57,021 nucleotides of DNA from Catenaria anguillulae PL171. Its lineage: Eukaryota > Blastocladiomycota > Blastocladiomycetes > Blastocladiales > Catenariaceae. Where the stretch lies: assembly GCA_002102555.1 (NCBI GenBank), contig MCFL01000156.1, forward strand, positions 1 to 57,021, in the 5' to 3' direction. The notes below the pieces were generated by a model. It did not search any database, was not told the origin of the DNA, and saw only the letters and a list, made by a program, of their open reading frames with translations. Of this stretch, positions 51,843-57,021 are shown one piece after another. Positions within the stretch are counted from its first letter, which is position 1. Every line of letters starts with the position of its first letter. The translations under genes and the position numbers were made by a program.

Positions 51843-54800
51843 ATGGACCCTCAATCTTCTGAAAAGTGGACCCGGAGCAATTCAAATTGAGCGCCGAGTG
51901 TTCTCAGCATCCACCCCAAAGCTCATTCCTTGCCATCCCTACCTGTACTGGCCGATCCGTCTGGCTCTTCACCATCACCTCAACGCGAACCTCGCCCTCC
52001 ACCAGAATTGGCGCCAACGCCGTCGAACACGGATTCGTCGAATGCTGGTACACCTACCTTGAGCCCCATCGATTTTTTCGGCCCGTCCGAGTACCGAAAA
52101 AAAATGGCATCTATTGTCACGTTTCTCCAAAATGAGCTGCTATCCTTATCCAACGAGGCCAAGAAGCGGTATCCAGACATCAACGACGTACGGTCGTACA
52201 GTGCCAGGTGCCACCCCCTTCAATTCTAACCAGCTGGAATCGAACTTGAGCAGGCATCCGAGCGTGTCAGTCTGATCCTGCGCCCGCTCAAAGATCGGCC
52301 AATGACCGACATTTGCGCAGGTGCGATTCAATCATACCTATTGTGTGGCGGCATGCTGACGGCCCGGCTTTAACTTGATCTGTTTGAATACGCCCACAGA
52401 GCTCGCCAAATCAGACGAAATTATGACGCCGTTTGTGCTCGCATGCGAGACAAAGCAGCCAAAGCTTGTATCAATTGCCGTTGGTGGACTTCAGCGGCTC
52501 GTTTCACACAAGGCAATCGCAGACGTGCGTGGATTCGCTGGATGTTGTCGGGCATTCTCCATCTTTCTCACTCGCGTTTATCTGAATTGACTACAGAACG
52601 AAGCCACGCTTCGAAGGCTCATCCACGCCCTCGCAGACGTCACCTCCGTATCGCTCGACGTCCAAGTCAAAGCCCTTCAGCTATTGCTACCGCTCATCAC
52701 ACAGTACGAAAACCTGCACATGGATCTCGTCGCGCAAACTCTCAACATCTGTTTCCGCCTGTCGGCCATCAAGGACCCGCTCGTCAGCAACACGGCCGCC
52801 GCGACGCTGCGGCAACTTGTCATCTTCCTCTTTGACAAGGTGCCTGTCGAAGACGGCCTTGAAACCTCCCTTGCAGCCGATCTGGGCCGCGTCAAGCTCG
52901 CTCCGGCATCGCTCGACTCGCTGCGCCCGTGTGCCCGCGACGCATACCTCGTGTTTGTCGACCTTTGTAACCTGGCTTCGGGCCTCGACGTGACATTTCT
53001 GGGTGTCTCGTCCATTCCGCGCACGCAATCGCTTGAGCTCTTGGAATCCATCTTGTCCAATCATGCAACCGTGTTCCAACGGCACATTGAGTTCTCGACC
53101 GTTCTCTCACAAGTCGTTTGCCCCATGGCCATCAAGACATTTTCCGACCGATGGGATTTTGCGCACAGTGTCCGGCTGAATCGCATCATGTCAATCTTGG
53201 TGCAGCAGTTTGCAGATGTGCTCGTCATGGAGTGCGAGGTCTTTTTGTCGTTGTTTTTGAAGGCGGCTGTGGATGCGGATCAAGTGTGGGCGAGCGCCTT
53301 GGCGCTCGAGGTATTTGCAGCAGTCACGGGGCAGCCAAAGCTCGTGTATGCCTTGTTTGAGATGTACGACAACCAGGGGCAAAGCACAAAGGTTGTAAGG
53401 GACATGGTAGCTGGTTTGCACAAAATTGTGACAAGTGGGTCAGCGGTACCTGCTGGAGGCGTGGTTGTGAAGATGCAGTGGTCCGTTCTCATGTTTTTGT
53501 TCACTTGAATGTTTGTGCGTGGCGATTTACTCACACACAAGCGGTGCGTGCGCGATTTAGTATCGACCAACTCGACAAGGCGGACCCGCCGGCCCTGTCG
53601 GACGACTACCTCGCCTACCTCGCAACGCAATGCACATTCAACCTCATCACGTCTCTGTCTGTTCTCGTCTCTGAACCGCATGCCGCGCTCCTCGTCAACT
53701 CGGTTTGGTCAGCCCTGCTTGCAATCATGTCGCATTTGCTCAAGACACCCGTCGCCATTGAAGCTGTCCCGTACTTGCAATCCCTCATTGTCGTCTGCGG
53801 TCGAGTGGGCTGTACGGCACCGCGTGATGCCTTTCTTGGGCTGCTCTGTCAGGTCGTGTCGTCGGTTCCGACAGGCGACACCATGACGCCATTGTCGCAC
53901 GCTTGCTTGCAAGCTGTGCTGACGGTGGCATTGGAGCTGCTGCCGAGCTTGGATTCGGGGGCGTGGTACATGATTTTTGACGTTGCACATCATGGAGAGC
54001 GAGTCAAGCCATATCGGGCCGGGGGCGGCGGCGGCGGGACCGCGAGTGTCAGCGGATCGCCGTTGGTCGGGAACTCGGGGCATTTGAAACGGTCGGGCAC
54101 GCCACCCGTGTCGTCGGTCGCGGCTGCAAGCGGGTTTGACGTCCTGGATTTCGATGGGCAGCTAAAGCACTTGCTGTCGGCCACAAGGGAATTGCCGGAT
54201 GAGGCGCTCACACCCGTCTTCAGTGCACTATGCCAATTCAACTCCATTTCGACCATGGTGTGTTGTCTATGTCATGTCATGACTTTGTCTGGCCCAGCCT
54301 TACTCACACAATGACCTGTACCCGTTGTTAGGCGTTTGCTGTCGATAAACTGCGCGACCTCGTTATTCTCCATTTGCACCACCTCCTTACCAACCTGGCC
54401 GAGCTCTGGACTCTCGTCACCCAACATTTTGTATTCATTGCCAGCAACACGCAATCAATTGAGCTCCAGCTGCAAGCCTGCGACACAATCTGCCACGTCG
54501 CTGCTCAAGGCATCACCAAGTCGCAGTCCAAAGTCTTGGCACCGCTTCGCGAACTCGCCGCGCTCACGGGCGACGTGCCCAAGCGTGCCCTGCAAACCTT
54601 GCACGGCATTCTTCAAGTCCACGGACAATCCATTACGGAATGGCCGCTCGTCTATGCCATTTTGCAATCCTCGGCCACGGAAGAGTACCTTGTCCGCGTG
54701 GCGTTTCCGTCGCTCGAGCTCGTGTGCACCGAGTACTTGCCAACGACTAACCCCGAAGAGTTGGACCAGTGCATTGCAACATTGCGCATTTACGCTTGCC

Positions 54801-56980
54801 AATCGGTCGACGTCAACATTGCTCTGACATGCATCCGGCTGCTATGGACCATTGCCGACTCGGCCACGGCCAGGAAAACACACTGGCTGACGGTCTTGGG
54901 CCAATTGACGCTCATCGCAAAGGACCGCCGCCCGCAAGTGCGCAACGGGTGCGTCGCGTCGCTGTTTCGCGCCATGGCGTCGTCGGGCGGGCGGCTCTTG
55001 ACGGACGAGCAGTGGGACAAGTGTGTTGCTGAAATCGTCATGCCCGTGCTGGAAACCACCTTGCATTGCAATGATGCGGCGCCCGCGCCGGCACCTGGCC
55101 AAGTGGTGCATCATGCTCGGGACTCACCCGAAAAGCAGTGGGATGAGACGCGGGTTATGGCCGTGCAAGGGCTTGGTGGTTTGTTTGGAGCCGAGGCGTG
55201 CAAGAGCATGTTGCCGAGGCATTTGCCCACTATATTGGAGATGGTGACAAGGTATGCGCTGGAGACATCGTTGGAGGTCAAGGCGGCGACGGCGGGAGTG
55301 CTCAAGGCGCTCGCTGCGTCACGATCGCTCGTAGGCGACAAGCACGTGTTTGCGCTTGTGTACGACACTTGGAGCCAGGTGGTGACGGGGTTGGCCGGTC
55401 AGGATCCAAATGCCAGGCCGGGGATGAAAAAGCTCTCGCACGATTTGTTGTTGACGCTAGTACAAGTGGTACGGGCGTTGCCTGTGCCACCCATGACTCT
55501 GGTGACGGCTCCGGCAACAGCGGCGGCGGTCACGAGCAGTGATCCAAGTGGCAAGCAAGCAAGCCCGGCCGATTTGCCCGAGGTGTTCTCACGGCTCGAG
55601 TGCATTGTGCGAATGTTGGCTCTGGTCGGCGACCATCCAAACGACTCGGAGCACTTGAGTCAGGTGCAATCCGAGGCTTTGGAAACAGCAGAAGTGTTGC
55701 GAAATGCCGCGGGCGAATCGTCTTCGACCGCATCCACGGCGCTCATGGTTGGGTACTTGTCTCGGTTGGCCGCATTGCCGCTGGCACCGTCCCCAGCTCA
55801 AGCATTCAAGTACCCGACTTTCCTCGCTCTCGCACGTACCGCCATGTCCCGCGCGGTCACACTCGTGACTGCCGGCACGACAGCAGATCCAGTGACTCCC
55901 AAGTCGCCCACATGGGACGACACGGTGCTTTCGAGCTTGTTTGCTGGGTTGGAGCCATATCTGACCGCATCGCACCCTTTGCATGACCATGCCGTTACCT
56001 GCCTTCTCGAGCTTGTTCGACATCATTTCCCAACATCCCTGACGCTGGCTTCCCCGATTCTTGCGTCGTCCAAGATCCAAGCACGAGTCACCCAAGTTGT
56101 CGCGGCGTACCTCACATCACGCCCACGGGCGTTCGAGTCCAAGGAAGCCGCAGACATTTCGGCGCTAAATGTCCTCACTGCACACCTGCCGCAGCACCTT
56201 TCGCAAGCGGACCAGGTCAAGTTTTTCGAGGCTGTTGAGGCATCGTCACGGATTGTTGCACCAACCATCTTGGACGCAACAGTAAACGCGGCCGTGGATG
56301 CCATGATTGCCGCCGCACAAGCCCGGCTCGACGCAGCAGCGGTACCGCTTCCCGAAACGCCAAACACGCCCGTGAAACCGCAAACGTTGCCTGCGGCGCC
56401 CAACACAGCGCCCGTGTCACCATCTGTGCCAACCACGCCCCTTCACCCTGCAATCTCATCGACCATGTCCTCGCCCACGTTCCATGCCGCCGCATCGAAC
56501 TCGTCGTCCTCGTCTCAGCGTGTCCCCGTCCGAGAATCGTATGCGACTCATGCGCTTGGCGTTGTGTTCCACCTCGCACACGAGTATCCCGCAACCGGAG
56601 CCCCGATCGCCATGTCCCGCGCGCGCCGAGTACTGTCGGCATATGTTGAGGACGTGAATCGGCGGCACGGTATCATTCCTTTGGCCCGAATGCGGGATGT
56701 CGAGGTGGAGCAGGTGCTCAAGCACTTGACACAGATGATGGAGGCCGGCGACGAGTCGATGAGCAAATCGGCAGCGGCCGAGTTGTACCCTGTCCTGGTG
56801 GATAGCATTGTGGCATTGCGTGAAAATGTGGGTGCGTTGGAGTGGGTGTGTACGTGCTTGCGAAAAATGGGCCCGTCGGGAGGTTTCTCCAAACCTGCTT
56901 CTGGGGATTCGCAAAAGAAACCGCACTCGGAACCAGCGGCTCGACCAGTTGTGGATGAGGGTGCCGGCTCTCACGTATGA
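51843..56980 (+). CDS. MON2: MON2 (Golgi/endosome Arf-GEF-like scaffold)
   Basis: The core starts at ATG 52104 and has exons 52104-52187, 52254-52320, 52400-52524, 52597-53434, 53542-54257 and 54332-56980, all in phase, 1,492 residues. The DCB region matches MON2: FLQNELLSLSNEAKKRYPDI, TPFVLACETKQPKLVSIAVG and LSAIKDPLVSNTAAATLRQL. SIDQLDKADPPALSDDYLA follows, then the HDS region (LAELWTLVTQHFVFIASN) and long HEAT-like helices. MON2 resembles Sec7-type Arf exchange factors without the catalytic Sec7 domain, which is also absent here. It works with Dop1 and the flippase Neo1 in endosome-to-Golgi transport. An upstream ATG at 51843 joined through a 42-nt intron (51866-51907) would add 73 in-frame Pro/Ser-rich residues; I include it as the possible true start. 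Confidence 0.93.
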
Positions 56981-57021
56981 TATGTATGCAGCGGTTGATG
57001 CATTTGTTTTGGCCTTTGTGT

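Noticed and set aside
1-57021. Transposons, retroelements, CRISPR arrays, rRNA and tRNA genes
   Set aside because: No transposase, reverse transcriptase or capsid-like frame, no long terminal repeats, no regular spacer arrays and no cloverleaf with a clear TΨC arm were seen by eye.

Overview
The window looks like part of the nuclear genome of a flagellated (zoosporic) early-diverging fungus, probably blastocladiomycete- or chytrid-like. The evidence is compact GT-AG introns (mostly 42-150 nt), closely packed genes on both strands, a fungal-style complement of housekeeping genes, and two flagellum-flavoured genes that yeasts and mushrooms lack: a CatSper-type single-domain calcium channel and a protein with three fused adenylate/UMP-kinase domains. 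I saw no transposon, viral element, rRNA, tRNA or CRISPR. TAA, TAG and TGA are all used as stops.

Layout. 1-5.5 kb: tail of an unknown gene, a frame-broken short-chain dehydrogenase, a metacaspase, then a poorly resolved stretch. 5.5-10.1 kb (minus): SMG9 (nonsense-mediated decay) and the CatSper-like channel. 10.7-18.2 kb: UBE2O-type E2/E3 ubiquitin enzyme (+), a universal stress protein (-), the triple kinase (+). 18.4-20.5 kb (minus): a decayed membrane-protein gene beside poly-G tracts, then a mitochondrial PPR-like protein. 20.9-27.9 kb (+): a long SUMO-interaction-motif/zinc-finger/RGG protein and an OB-fold-like protein that may be CTC1-related. 28.3-42 kb: TFIIH subunit SSL1, mitochondrial ribosomal protein bS16m, SPF30 (SMNDC1), NAD synthetase, ribosomal protein eS6, two tandem SUMO genes plus a stray third SUMO exon, SPF27 (BCAS2), bL33m and ornithine carbamoyltransferase. 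42.6-47.6 kb: two paralogous seven-helix membrane proteins around a second universal stress protein. 47.7-57 kb: PHYHD1-like dioxygenase, a small secreted or anchored protein, proteasome subunit RPN8 and the Golgi/endosome scaffold MON2.

Functional threads: the ubiquitin/SUMO/proteasome system (UBE2O, two SUMOs, a multi-SIM protein, RPN8), splicing and RNA quality control (SPF30, SPF27, SMG9), mitochondrial translation and metabolism (bS16m, bL33m, PPR, OTC), and flagellar or signalling biology (CatSper-like channel, triple kinase, 7TM pair).

Caveat: several genes change reading frame abruptly inside otherwise coherent proteins. In about 18 of 19 cases the change fits one missing base, often in a homopolymer run. 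One lies in the essential SSL1 gene, so under-called homopolymers in the assembly are a serious alternative to pseudogenes. Exon limits were derived by eye from splice sites, reading phase and family similarity; no database search was run.
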